From positions 4,399,202 through 4,463,201 of the forward strand of contig NW_020653200.1 of the NCBI RefSeq assembly GCF_003589595.1: 64,000 nt of DNA, read 5' to 3'. Below are positions 33,881-48,800 of this stretch, piece after piece. The notes below the pieces were generated by a model. That model did no database searches. It was not told the origin of the DNA and saw only the letters and a program-made list of their open reading frames with translations. The DNA comes from Hyposmocoma kahamanoa. Taxonomy: Eukaryota > Arthropoda > Insecta > Lepidoptera > Cosmopterigidae. The translations under genes were made by a program, and so were the position numbers. Every line of letters begins with the position of its first letter. Positions within the stretch are counted from its first letter, which is position 1.

Positions 33881-36800
33881 GTAAGTTTCTTTTATTATTG
33901 CTTGAATTTATTTACTTGTACCTATACTCGGAAATAGCACCTACTCATAGCTATTTTATAATGTTATCTATTGTTGCCTCACCCTTTTTCGCACCCCCCC
34001 GGATGCTGACTTTCGAACTATTGATTTTAACATGTTCATCGTCGTGGGTCAAAATAACCGGTACCTCTTCTACCTATTGCGGCCGTAGTCAAAAGAACCT
34101 GCCGGTCACAGACGGCAGACCTATACATAATCTTGCGAGGTCTATTCACGCGGCAAATGGCAAACGCTACATATTTAACCACATAATATGACTGTTGGCT
34201 CATTGTGTTTAGGATATTTTTTGGCATACCCACATTACTACACTTAAAAAAATAATTTCAAATTGAATTTAAAGTTCGCAAATATCTCAAAATAAGCCAA
34301 AATATGGTTAATCACTCGGCCGCAGCAAGGACGGATCTGCAACCAACCCAATACCAGTTCTAATGGACGGTCAATAAAGGGGTCCGCTGATGAATGAAGC
34401 GTCGAGTATATAACCAGAAATAGAGATGAAATAAGGGCCATCCATCCCTGGCAACTCATCAGGCAAATGGGTCATAAATCACTTTTAAATATCAACTGTT
34501 GTTTGCATTGAAATCACAAATAGCTAGCTAAAAAGAAAGCTGAAATAGTACAGCACCAATAACTGACCTGTGTGTATATCTCTGTATATTCCAAAAATAT
34601 TCTGTTATTATTGTAATAAAGATAATATCTCTAACATTGGCGGGTTGTTCCATTCGGTGGTGTGGGAAAAGCAACAAAACATCTAATGACAAAACAAATG
34701 GAATCACATTGAATCGGTAATTAAATATGTAATTTTTAAATTTTCATCCATTATAGCAAAGCTCAAGTTAAACTGGCTGATTTGTAGTGAAACAATTGAC
34801 AACACCTGTCAATTTTGAAATGTTCAAACTAGATACGGGCCAGAATCTCCCATAGAATACGCAAGCTTTAAGCATAAACATTTCAAAATGATAAAATTTA
34901 ACTTGTGTATGTAGAAAGTGTCTACATCGAAAATGTTTAATTTTTATTGTTACATTTTTGATAGTCAAGTATAAAAATAAGATAAACATTTCATTTTATT
35001 TATTAATTATACACTCAAATGAGTTATTGGTAGCAATAAGCTTACACAAAATATTAAGCTAAAAGTAAGTTTATATCGCTATTTTGTCTTGGTTTAGTTT
35101 GATGTTGTCATTACTTAACCGTCATTCCCTCACACTCAAATGTTCTGACTACCGCTTCTTTTTTAAGAATAATTTATTTTCGGGACCACTGTATCTTCAA
35201 AAACCATTTACATAAGTACAATGAAATTTCCAAAAAATAAGACAACCTCTTACATTCCCATAGCCCAGTGCTCTAAACGCTAATATTTGCCTTCCAAACT
35301 TGATATCTGTAGGTGAGAGGTAAAGAAACATAAGTGATAATAGTAATTTTTACTAGTGTGTTTTAAAGATTATTGATTTTAAATACCAAATTAAGAGCTT
35401 CGTTGGCTCTAAATAAATAAAAACAATTAATGTTTTAAATATGTTAAACAAAAAACGATAGGACTTAAGGTCTTTCACCCATTAAATTATCCCACACACA
35501 TTTTGTCAAATTTGATAGATTGTAAACTTTATTCTACATTGCGTGGCATATTCTTGCACTCTGGGTAAATTTAGTACAGTTATTGATTTTTTATAAAGGA
35601 AAATTACTTCGTTTCAATGCCTGCACTTATGAAATACCTATTAATATTGTGTTGCGCTGCTATGTGAAGTGAACTTTATTGACTGATGTTTGCATAGTTA
35701 TGTATATTGTTCTAAACAACATCAATGTAAAATAGTACTCTTGTGTACACATTCTTTTGAGATACAGTATTAATAAAGTTGTATTATGAAAGCTACATCT
35801 TGATTTTAAACTTATGATTACATAATTAACAGTTATTAACTGCTTAATTATTACATCGTATGTTTGCAATCAAGATGTAGTTTTCACTGATATCGAGAGC
35901 ATGATCTGTGCAGTGTGGTTTCCTGCTGTTAACCACAGTCATTGTGTGTTGTATAAATTTACTATATGTATAATTATAATATAAATCATATTGTTTTATT
36001 GTCATGGGTGGCAATAGCGCAAACTCTATTCTGAAAAGGTCTAATGCTAATGATTTTGATATATTTGATATGCAACTTAAGGCTGAGCTCACACACTAAT
36101 AGTATAAACAAAGAGTCATTGACTTACAAATAAATGGACCACGGGTCTAATACAAAAACCACGAAAAAAATGTCCCAAATCAACCTATTTAAATGTAGTG
36201 ACATGTAAAGGAATATGAAAAAGTTAAAATGTTGAATTTAAATTGTAATGTTATCACAGTACTGTCTAATTTTGCTTGCTTCGCTATCAGTCGAACAAAC
36301 GAAGACTAAAGGTTGAAGACGCTCTGTATACGATTTTAACGCCCTATAAGTTCGGACACTTTTTAGCGCGGACCCGACGTCCATATTATTGTAAGTCAAT
36401 GCAAAGAGTAGTTGTCTTCATCGTAAAATTACTGAAATAATGTTAGTGTAATTATTACTATTTCGTGGTTCTCTATTGTAATCATTTTGCAATTGACTAA
36501 CAGCATTTCGTTAGTCAATTTGTGTCACTTTTATATAGACTGCAAGTTTTCAATGTGTTTTTGAGAAATTCATTTTTACGAGTAGAGAATAAATATACTT
36601 TTAAATAATTTGTTTTAGTTGCTTTTAATTATTATATCTATGTGGATATAGAAAACTTTGATTGTCAAATATATCACAGTATAATAGGTTTCCAAGGAAA
36701 AGGAGCGTATATTTTAGTTTTTGTGTATAGTAATGTATTGGGCACTATACTAAGTTTATTGTCAAGCTCAGTGCCAATCTTTATCTTGTTTCCAAATATG

Positions 36801-39800
36801 CAAAGCGAATCCATTAAAAACACCATAGCTTGCGTCGAATTGGTGCCTGCACATATTTTTTATTTACTTGTATATTAAATGTTGAAGTTACAACAAAATA
36901 GGCGCTTTGTTGTCGTGTTGTGGACACCAGCCCGTTGCACCAAGAACAACAAATGTGTTATTTTGTAAAATTGAGTTTACTACGCGCTATTATTGACCGC
37001 TGCTGTGTACATTCTTCTTTGGCGTATCGTTAAATACTGTTTCTTGCCATTTTAAGCAACAATTGTGTAAGCGGCAAGTTTCAAAAACTAAATTTAAGCA
37101 ACGCCGTTTTATAATTAATAACAATATAATAAAATGTCATTCACATCAATTGCCTGATTTAAAAGTAGGGAATTCCATGTACTAGAAGTGCTAAAATCGA
37201 CCACTACCCAGAATCGAGTGCCTGTTCTGTTAACTACTGTGCTATGGAGGACGTCACAACATGTCATGTATAGTTTGACGTGTCTCTTCTACTGTGGGAT
37301 TGATTTACTATGCATCTTTCGGCAATCGCGTCAGTCCTTGAAGGCATAGGTTTTCATAAGGTCTAATGAGACCCGTGTCTAGTCTACATTTTTTACTTAT
37401 ATTTTTATGAGGGCTTGCATTGAGTTGGCTGTTATTATATAAAATAAGAAATAAATTTACATTGATTAGAATGACAGGTCGACAAAATTAGGCTTAGTGA
37501 AGTGCTAGCAGCGTCCTATAAATTATGTATTTTTAAATAAGACAAAACAGTAAATATTTTACATATTTGCTTTACCATTCATTAATGTATGATCATTGAA
37601 ATCCACAAATGATTGATAAATGACTTTTCGGGTTAAATACTTTAAGATATTATTAATAGTTATTTTCACAACATCACACGATGAAGTTATTTATGTCCGA
37701 TGGAAAAAAGTTTGTGATGGAACTCATCGAAAATATAGAGTCTAGTCACTCTCAGTCGAGAAATAGTTTGGCGGTAATTTTTAACGTTACTTGAATAATT
37801 TTTAGTTTTTGTAGATTACTTGTGTTGTTTTGAGTTAGTATGTGTTATTTTACATTTAATTGTGCATTTTATGTGAATTTTTGTCCATTGCGTACTAATG
37901 TACTATTATTTAGGCATGCTCATGAAATTAAACAGAGAATTGACAAAATTTTAATGAATTGTTGAGTTGATTTCAGTTATTACCATGATTTAATAACACC
38001 GATTAAATTATGTCATATATAGTGTTCAGTTGATATATTTTAACATCGATTCTCGTTTTCACTGATCAAATCGATCGAGCTAAGTTATGAAGTACTCATA
38101 GGATATTCTTTTCTTACACTTTTGAAAATGGGGAATTACTACTACTGTACTCAAATAGTCTTATTTGTGATACATCAAAAATAGAAACAAATTTATAATT
38201 GTATTGTTACAATATGTTTGTAGAAACTTTTTATTGAGTCTTCTTTTTCTTTCAGATCACAGTCCAACAGCTCAAAGAAAAAGTGAGGGAATCTATGGGC
38301 ATTGAGATCCATTTACAAAGACTTATATTCTGTGGGAGGGTTTTGCAAGATGAAAAGAAATTGGCAGAATATGGTGAGTAAATGCTTATTTACCTATTTA
38401 TTTTTATTCCCTGATGGAAATTAACACCAAGGTCCCCAATATATAGTAATAGCATTAAGTTCCCGATGTGAATTGTAGTATTCAAATAATTAAATTAAAC
38501 TTCGGCTTTGCTTCCTAATTTCATGTTCGTTTTGTAAATATACGAACTTAGATGATATGTGAACTTAGAAACATGAGTTTAGTTCGCATATTTTGCTTAG
38601 TCGAAGTCAAGATTCGTTTTATAATCTCAACCTGATTTAAATTTAACTTTGTGCCGCATAATAGATATACTCCTGGACGCAAATTTCGAGCCAACTTGTG
38701 TTTATATATTTTTAAAGAGCTAGAATACAAAGACATTCAACTTCAACTTCAACTTTTGTGTCTATGGCTCCGTCGATTTGCGCGACGATTTTGCCAATGT
38801 CAGGGTTGAGAGACATGTGTAGCGGTGGTGAGATAGATTGCCGGTTATTAAAATACTTCGGCGGTTTTTATTCACAATGACGGTTATATATATATTTTAA
38901 TGACATTACAAAAATATAATTTGAGAGCTCATGTTATTTTCTTTCTTTTAGAAACATTGTAGGAAGTTTGTAATCATCGAAGAAAACATAATAGAAATGA
39001 TATTTAGTACATTAGTTTCATACCTGCTTAATAGTTTTTGTCACGGTCGATTTCCATGCAAAATGAATTCGACATTTTCGTCAGTGCGGTTACTTTTATG
39101 TATATATTACATTTCCAAAAAAAAACTATTAATTTTCCGATCATCGCATATACCAAAATTTAAGCCCAATTATGAGATGTTTGTAATCATTTCAAAATCT
39201 ATTAAAATGGGTCAATCTTTGCTTGTGTGCGTCAATGAATACACTATAAGTGGAATAAAATGGCGTCATGGTCTGTGAACAGCTGATTTCGCTGTCACGT
39301 TTTTACGCCGTAGTTCTCAAAGTGCTCAAAAGATGGCACTCAGAATTCATAACACGAGCGAATTTGTAATAACAATACTTGAGTTTCTACACAAGTTTGG
39401 CAGAAAGTTGGAAAGGACATTGCGCTTGACAAAATTAGTAAGTACATGATTATATATTTGGGGGTGCTCATTACGAATATAGTTAATTTTAATACTTAAA
39501 ATGCAAGGTGGTTCGAAATATGTGTCCAGGAGTCTTTAATGAGTGTTACGTACTGTTGAGAAGCATTTAACATTTTAAGGTAAATGTAATATTAATAAAG
39601 AAAAAAATATGATAAGAACTCCTGAGTCTGCCTCCGTGTTGTGTATAGGACAGCATTTTCCCAAAGACTATTCTTGTGAGCTCTTTCTACAATTTCATTC
39701 ACAATAAGTTGTCGGTATATAGTTTAAATAGGTATAAAGTTAAACCTAAATTGACAAAGGACAAAACTCAATCTGGAGAATATGAATCCCGGAGTACATT

Positions 39801-42800
39801 GAACTAAGTAAATTTATTTTGGTATATCGTTTAATTTATTTTAAGACATACTGTGTATTGTTGTTTTGCGTTATTTATGTATTTTTATATACATTGCGTG
39901 TCTATGTATGGTACAGTGGATATTATAGGTGTTATTTATTGTTAAAATTGGTCAATGGTTGTTATAACGTGTCTACGGAGTGAAGGGCTACTAACTCCTT
40001 ACAAAACTTAGCTTAGGAGTTAGTAGGCAATTTATTTATTGCAATTTGAATGTAGGTATCCTTAATGATTCTATGTACATCAAACATTCATGAAACTGAA
40101 GGGCGTAGCATTCTGGGGTCGAAATTTTATGAATGAATGAATGAATGAAATATTCTTTATTGCACATAAAATTACAATTAAAATACAATACAATAGCTTA
40201 AGTATAATAGTAGTAGTAAGTCAATGTGCAACAGGTGGCCTTATTGCTATGTAGCAATTTCTTCCAGGCAACCTTAGGATAGACAATTCGGATATGCAAA
40301 AGGGGTGCAACCAAAGAATATCATCATAAAGTACACTACATAATAAGTAATAATAAAAAAATGATCTTCTCGTTACATAACCCTTTAATGTAATTATATT
40401 AATCTATAAATCTTAAAGTAAAAACATTTATTTAGCAGAAATTGCTTTAAAACTTTGGTGTGTTTCCCACTATATGGAAACAAGCCCATGTAATTCCTCT
40501 CCCTAAAAAATCAAATCCTTCTTCTTTCTCCCATTACCGCCCTATCTCCATACTTCCTGTATTGTCTAAAATCCTTGAGCACTATGTCCATAATCGACTC
40601 ACTAACCACCTCCTACGTTACGACATTTTCAACCATCTGCAGTCTGGTTTTCGAGCGGGCCATAGCACAGTTTCTGCTCTGGTGAAAATCACTGACGACA
40701 TTCGTCTTAATATAGAAAATAAAAAAGTTACTGTCCTCACTTTATTGGATTTCAGCAGTGCTTTCAGTACTGTTGATTTTAATTTGCTTCTTGCTATGCT
40801 TAGAACTTTAAATCTACCTCCCTTAGCCGAATCCTGGTTTCGTTCGTATTTGTTTGGCCGTTCCCAACTCGTAAAGACCGGTGACATGCACTCGGACTGG
40901 TGTAGCCTTACGGCTGGCGTTCCGCAGGGTGGGGTTTTATCACCTATACTTTTTTCGGTCTTTATCGGTGGAATTACATCATCACTCACGTCTTCTTTCC
41001 ATCTCTATGCCGATGACCTTCAAATCTATACTGCAGCCCGTCTTGAAGATGTAGTTACTGCTATCGGCACATTGAATTCCGACCTACAAAAGGTTTCGGT
41101 ATGGGCTAAGAACTACGGACTTCTTTTAAATGCACAAAAGTCCCAAGCCATAATTATTGGCAGTCGCCATTCCATCTCCAAGTTTGAGTCTATGGTGATG
41201 CCCAATTTAGTTTTGAATGACACCATTATTCCTTTTTCCACTTCAGTTAAAAATTTGGGCATCATAATGGATCAGACACTTTCTTGGTCGGAGCATGTCG
41301 CCGATGTAAGTCGTAAAATCTTTGCATCACTTCACTCCCTCAAGCGGATGCAGTACTTTCTTCCTCTGTCTACCAAATTTATGCTAATACGCACTCTTCT
41401 TTTTCCTATTCTGGACTATGGTGACGTCTCCTATCTTGATCTTTCGGAGGACCTTCTTAGTAAATTGGAGCGGCTGCAAAATCAATGTATCAGATTTGTG
41501 TTTGGATTGAAAAAGTACGACCACATTTCCAAGTTTAGAGATGAGTTGAAGTTGTTGCCTATTCGTTTACGTAGAAATGCTCACATTTTATGCTTCCTCT
41601 ATAAAATCCTGTTCCATCCCACTTCACCTAGCTATCTACGTGAGCGTTTTCAATACCGCCAGGCTATGGGTGACCGCCTGCGTTCTGGCACCAATTTGTC
41701 CCTCGTCCTTCCACAACACAGTTCCCAAAAATATTCGAACTCGTTCACGGTAAATGCTGCCCGTATGTGGAACCTTCTCCCGGTCGAGGTCAGACAGTCG
41801 CCTTCGGTTCGGGTTTTCAAGGGTGCTCTTTTGAAGTTTTGGGATTGTTCAGACTCCACATGTTAGAGCTTTTGAAATATTTATTTACATTTGATATATT
41901 TATGTATAGTTTTATTATAGAGTTTTAATGTATTAATGTATCAATATTACTTAATATACAGGGTGATTGGTAACTCGATACATTCCTTTTAAGGGGTGAA
42001 AGTAGACCTAATTTGAAGCAAATTAAGTCAAGTTATACCCTGTCCGAAAATTAGTAGTTTCGAAGATATTGAAGATTTAAAGTTTTTAAAAAAAAATCCT
42101 GATTCTCAGCTTTGTTATTTTTTTTGNNNNNNNNNNNNNNNNNNNNNNNNNNNNNNNNNNNNNNNNNNNNNNNNNNNNNNNNNNNNNNNNNNNNNNNNNN
42201 NNNNNNNNNNNNNNNNNNNNNNNNNNNNNNNNNNNNNNNNNNNNNNNNNNNNNNNNNNNNNNNNNNNNNNNNNNNNNNNNNNNNNNNNNNNNNNNNNNNN
42301 NNNNNNNNNNNNNNNNNNNNNNNNNNNNNNNNNNNNNNNNNNNNNNNNNNNNNNNNNNNNNNNNNNNNNNNNNNNNNNNNNNNNNNNNNNNNNNNNNNNN
42401 NNNNNNNNNNNNNNNNNNNNNNNNNNNNNNNNNNNNNNNNNNNNNNNNNNNNNNNNNNNNNNNNNNNNNNNNNNNNNNNNNNNNNNNNNNNNNNNNNNNN
42501 NNNNNNNNNNNNNNNNNNNNNNNNNNTTTTGAATAGGTAACAATACAAAGAAGTAATTTAAGTAATTTGTACACATCGTTCCATATAATTTTTTTACAAG
42601 GCACTCCTTTTAATAAATAAATTGTTGTTTCTTTTTCGGTAGTTCTCATCATTTTTGAACCACTATGGCAAATTTAACAGTTATTTCGTACTCTATTGCT
42701 ATTAAACAATAACTTTAATTCAATAACTACTAGATAAAATGAAAACAAACCAGAAACGGACAGAAATAAAATTCCAAAAAAATAACAAAGCTGAGAATCG

Positions 42801-45800
42801 GGATTTTTTTTTTAAAAACTTTAAATCTTCAATATCTTTGAAACTACTAATTTTCGGACAGGGTATAACTTGACTTAATTTACTTCAAATTATGTCTACT
42901 TTCACCCCTTAAAAGGAATGTATCGAGTTACCAATCACCCTGTATATGTATTCGTATGTACATTTGATTTATTAAATTTATCTGTATATTTATTGAGTAT
43001 AGTATATTCCATTTCTTTACTTATCTGTTGTTAGTGCCACCCCAAAAACCAACTTTCCTCTCAGATTTTTCAAAGGTTAGTTGGAAGAAATCTCTTTTTT
43101 TGGGATAAGCTCGCCTTTGTACACAAATATTTAAATTGTTTCTGAAAATTTGTAAGTTACTTTGTGGTACAATAAAGTGTTTAAATAAATAAATAAATAA
43201 AACTTTATAAATTTTTTTGTCACATTGACCATTTTTTAATTGATTGATAATTTATTATAAATTTTTAATGCCATTGAATTTGGGTTACAGCCATTGACCT
43301 ATGTTAGTAGGTCAATGGCAACTGCTGTGTAATGTCAATATTAATTCTGTCAGTAAATAACAAATAGCATCAAATTTTGTATGACTTTCATCTATGAACG
43401 CGTTTTTTACATTTAAATATATATATTTGCTTAAATTTTTAAGTGATTGTTAACATTTTGATTTTGAAGCTTACTACAGCAGTTTTAATTTAATATAACT
43501 TTCAAGTACAACTTTTCACTTTTCTCTGTTAGTTTATTAATAATGCTAAGGACAAGTAAACAAAGTTGTGTGGTCGCTTGCGCGTACGGCCGGTCACTTT
43601 CGGTTATTGGTTAATTTGTTTAAATAACTAATGTACGGGCAATATTATAAGATCATCAAATCTTTAATTTAATTAGATTAAGTGTTATAACCCTTTTGAA
43701 GAAATAAATTATTATTTACGACAGATGTAAATGGCAAAGTGGTGCATCTCGTGCAGAGGGCACCCCCGAGCCCAGTATCGAGACACAATGTGCACGCGCA
43801 CATGCACGGTCACCACTCCCACAGTAATTCTCACTCTACCGCCAGCAATTCGACACCTAACATTGATCACACGCAGAATGCAGGCGCCCAAGCACAGATT
43901 CGGAGACTTATGGTAAGTTATCTGCGATACCACATCCTATTATGATTACGTTACTGTACGTGCTGTATCGACCGTACAGAAGTCACGTGTAGATTGATAC
44001 CTCTCACGTAAGTTGTTGTAAGTCAAAATACCATTTTTTACTCTTGAAATTAAATATATCCTTTTTTATGTATTAGTATGTATACAGTTTTGAAAGTAAA
44101 CAACACTGAGGGCCGTATTCCAGAACTCTACTCAATGCTCAAGTCAGGATCTGAGTATGATTTCAAGCACTGTAAATACGACTCTAATTGCAGGGACTTG
44201 AGTATGATTTCGAGTGCTTTAAACTATACTCAAATCCTGACTGGCGCATTAAGTAAGTGATTTTACTTTTAAATAAGGAACCTATAATATACATAAAAAA
44301 GGACACATTTAAATTCAACAGCAAGAAACGATATTTTGACTTATTTTGACTTACAAGAATTTACGTGGAGGTATCGAGATATTGAACCGTTACTGGCTTA
44401 TTCCATACTTTTGGACTACCTTATACTGTAGTCTCAGGTAATGCTAGCAATTTGTGTCCAAAGAATTTGAAATCTTCTTATCTAATAATAGTATTTTTGT
44501 TAGGCCATGGCTGGTGCTCCTAGTTTCCTTATGGAAGAACAGCAACACGCGATGTCTATATCTCCCACAACGGGACGCTTGGAGCTAATTCGTCGGCTCG
44601 TAGGAGAAATTAAGACCTCTCTTGCCAACTTGGAGGCGCATATCAACGATGAGGTAAGATAACGCTCAATGTTAGCAGTAACGCATGTTTTATATTTTTT
44701 TAAAACAACGAAAGTCACCATTTATATTTGTAATGTTTTTAGGCAGTGCTATATGTAAATTGTAAGGCATGTTTAATTGTTTAGTAAGCTTGACTCAATT
44801 TCGCGTCCATGTTCGCATGCTACAAGATTAATTTTATTATTTCGCAATATAAGTCATGTGACGAGTAAAATAATATTTTGATTGCGTCTCTAAAAACAGT
44901 GCCTTCAATAAGATCAATTTAAGATTTTGTGTCCATCAGAAAAATGGTTCTTAAAATACCTGTATGAGCAACTTTGTTTCACTACGGAATCTTAAAAATC
45001 ATTCAAGTTGTACGAATTACACGTTTAAAAAATCAAATGTTAATTTCGATAATGAATGTTGGATCTAAGTTCGGCACGACCAAGACACAAGTCTGATGAT
45101 AAAAATGTATGGAAATAACAAGAAAAATTATTTAGATTTGAATGACAACTGAAGATCGAGCACAACTGCCCATTCCAAAGCACGGTGCTTATAGAGCTAT
45201 ATAAATGTTGTTTATGTTATATGTAGTTGTTGATGTTTGTTAATGTGCTTACTGTAGGAGAATTCTGGTGCATCCAGCAGTGAGCCGCAAATAGAAAATA
45301 TGGAAAGTGAACTCGGTACGGGTGCGACTCAGGAAGAGGTAATGATTTCATGTAGACTTTATTTCATATTATAGCCTACAACGCTTCTCGTCAAAGACCG
45401 ACTATAATCAATACAGATTACTAGCCACAACGTAGGTATGCTGAAGGCTTGTTAAACTGATGAGGTTTTTCGTAGCGAGTGATCTGACACGACTGCGTGT
45501 GCTCAATTTAATTTGTTAGTGGAACATAATTTACGTATTCGAATTAATCAGTACATGAAGTCTACTCAGGAAATTTAGCTACTACTTAGCTACGACAAGA
45601 CTCGACAGTTTGAACATGTTGAATGTTTTTTAAGTTAGCTGTTGTCATGGCCTGGCGTTAGTTTCTTTTTTTTTTTCAAATTATTAAAGGTATTTAATTA
45701 TCTAGTAAATACTTAGTGCATACAAAAATGCGGCAAGCAGTACGCGACAATATTCTGGTAGATGGATAGAGATAATTGACACTTGTCCTACTTGTCATGT

Positions 45801-48800
45801 TTGATAGCGTATAATTTGTAGTGCATTAAATTTTAAATGGTTAATCAATACAATACAGTTCTGTTTGCTGTGCATTAGTACCTAACTATATTCTTAGGAA
45901 AAATTAAAAAATGTGAAGAAAGAAGCAATAATCGTAAACCATTTTGTTCAGCCAACAAATTACTGCACAGTAAAAAATTGTCAGAATTATGACAAATGAC
46001 ATTTACAAATAACACGAAAATGAATTATTATCTTATAAAAAGTATCCGTTATTGTTTTGAAGTTCTTTGTTGTAACTTTCGTTCAAAGATTATCTCAACG
46101 TTGAAGAAATCGTGGCAAGTGTAAACGAGGCTTGCAAAAAAAATGTAAGTCGTGTTACGTTCAAAAAGAAATGTTTACACTTCCATGTATTTTTTTTGAA
46201 CGTATTTTTAAAAATTCGTATTCTTTTTTCCTCCATCTTATTTCAAAGTTTCACAAATGAAAATTGTATTTTTTTGTTACGTATATTTATGTGGATATAC
46301 ATTTTCAACCGGTCGCGACTCAAAAATTTGCGAGTCCAAAATGGGCAAGATTCTTTACAATAGTGAGCACTACGAGGAAAAACAACGTAATTTTTACATA
46401 AAGGTAGTAAATAATGTATGAGAATTTTGTTTCACTTAATGACTGAATGAAAAGGTGCCTGATAAAATACCCACGTTTTTTTCTGTCTAATGCTCAAAAA
46501 ACAGACCTTTATGCTTTGGGCAACACTAGCATGTTATAATGTTAATTTTTTTTAGTAAGGTTAATGTTTGTGTCGAAACGATGTTTTGTGTTTCCGTAAC
46601 CTCTCCTCTTGACGGCAATAAAATAGCACTTATTGTGTAATGGGTACTGGTATTTTAAAGTTTACTCTTAATTCAATTGATACAAATGAGCGTTACATTT
46701 ATTCAATAGATGACTCAGATTATGGTGTTATTATGGATGTTAGTTTAAATACTTGTTATCTATTTTATTGGTAGTGTAATGAATGATCGGGAAGTAGTAC
46801 ATAAATAAATAACAGGGTAATTTTCAGTTTAATTTCCACTACCTAATTTTGGTGGCTATCTTTATTATTTGAATATTCTAAAATCTTATCATGAAGTATT
46901 ATAATTTAATATTTCACGATAATATATTCGTAATCTTAAATAATAAAATTGCCACCTATTAAATTAAATTGAAAAAATTTAAATGAGGTAGAGAAAATTA
47001 ACCTGAAAATTACCCAACTCCCCTCTTCTAAAGGGAAGCCGTTTTGTTTAATTGAAAATTCTGAAGTTCTGAAAGAAAGAAAGAAAATTGTGAATGACCA
47101 ACTTTGTTCGATTTGAAAGCATTCACAGCGCCCGCAAATAACAAATATTAGTGTACAGGACACTTATTTATATTATTAAATTATGTTGTAACGTTACAAA
47201 TTACAGTGTTTTTACTGAAGCCTTTAATATGGCGCTGGGACCACGACAGCTGTGGTCTTAGTATGACTCATGCAGAAAATTATACCACGATAAGTAAACG
47301 CCGTGCCAATGCGAGCATTATTGATGAAGCTTGAACCGTTTTGAGCCACTAATATTACATAATTGTTGTTTGAACGACTCGCCTATCGTATTAGTACGTG
47401 CTTAATATAAAATTTTAAGAGCACAAGACACATTTCACATTCGCTTGGTAAATGTCATATGTTATATGTGAATCTGTTATTTCGCTTCGATAGTAACGTT
47501 GAAGACCAATGTGGCAGCCTTACTTTTGCACTTATTTCACAGAATTTTTTTTTAATGTCTTCTGGTCGCCGTGGATTCAGTTTTTGCTCGTTCGAAGGAA
47601 AAAATGTCTGTGTAATTTTTTAGTCGCTGAATTTTTTCATCACGTTATTTGAAGGACGAGTTTGACGGAGATGATATTATCTATATATAGTATATGCAGT
47701 TTAAATATACAGGTTGTATCGTAGTGTGTCCAGGCTAATATTCCCTAAACTTAAGATATATCAAAAACTTTGAAACTGATATCGAAAGCAAGTTACAGCT
47801 AATGAGAAAAACGACATCAATAACTTTTAAAATAACACTAGAAATATCCAAAGTTTTAACGTTAAAAGCTCTCATACATTTAATATACAGTCGTAGAGAG
47901 GTTTTAGTTTCGAACAACCACTTTTAATACAGAATTTTGTACTAACTTATAAGTAAACATCACTTAGTTTTAATGCAATTAAATGATTAGTAGATAGTTT
48001 TGTTATTTTTTTATTTAGCAGATTCGTTATCTGTAAATTTATTGTTGCCTCTTAAAGTAGGTCAACCAAATCCTCTCTGTGAATGTCATATTACACGCAT
48101 GGGAGCATTTAACGTCAAAATTTTGAATATTTTTAGTTTTATTTAAGAAAGTCATTGATGTCGTTTTGCTCATTAGGTAACGTGCTTTCGATATCAGTTT
48201 AAAGGTTTTTGACATCTCTTATATTTACGGAATAATCACCTAGACACACTTAACGGTTACACCTTGTATACACAGACAAAGTGATTGTTTGCTTCCGAGG
48301 AGGATAACTTATATACTTTGTTACGTAATTGTTATATAAATATGAAGTATTTAATTGGGTAATTCAATATCTGTGAACTATGCCACATTCGATTTTTTGT
48401 CTTGGTTGTCTTGACGCGCTATTGTTTCGATGTCTGTACATATCTGTGACACGAACAGTTATTTCTAACTGCTGTATAAATACTAATGTATGATATACAT
48501 TTTGTATAGCCCGAGCCACAACTGGATGAAAATGGTGAGGAAGCCCCCGATGCAGCCACCAGAGCTGCTAATGCACGACGCAGGTAAGGTTTTGAATCTA
48601 TTTAATTCATATAAACTGGAGACGCGCGCCTGAGTTCAGGCATAAACTACTATATTATGCTTTTTCGCAAAGGTTAATAATCTGACCTAATTTTGCTAAT
48701 TTAAGAGTCGATACTACCTCAGCGCGAATTAAAATTATTCCCATACTAATGCGGTTCATTTTGTTGGGTCGAGCGGCAGGCATACTTGCTTTATTTCAGA

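Larger units (their letters stand above)
33881..38255 (+). other. BAG6: BAG6 intron 1
   Basis: 4.4 kb, gtaagt to ttcag. AT-rich, with the inverted repeat at 35790 and a possible SINE relic at 37150. No further exon is needed, since exons 1 and 2 join in phase within the UBL. Confidence 0.85.
40457..43198 (+). mobile_element. 5'-truncated CR1/Jockey-type LINE with 8-bp target duplication
   Basis: Starts inside the RT domain and ends with a short-unit A-rich tail (AAAT repeats at 43180-43198). AAAACTTT precedes it (40449-40456) and follows it (43199-43206), as expected of a target-primed insertion truncated at the 5' end. It lies in BAG6 intron 2, sense to the gene. A TIR element later inserted into its 3' untranslated part (41959-42942). 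Confidence 0.85.

Noticed and set aside
38997..39278. 93-codon frame in BAG6 intron 2
   Set aside because: AT-rich composition, no known motif, no splice signals; probably chance.
40460..41866. A host gene in BAG6 intron 2
   Set aside because: Reverse transcriptase motifs, A-rich tail and target duplication identify it as a LINE.
42051..42652. Long frames across the N run
   Set aside because: Artefacts of translating unknown bases.
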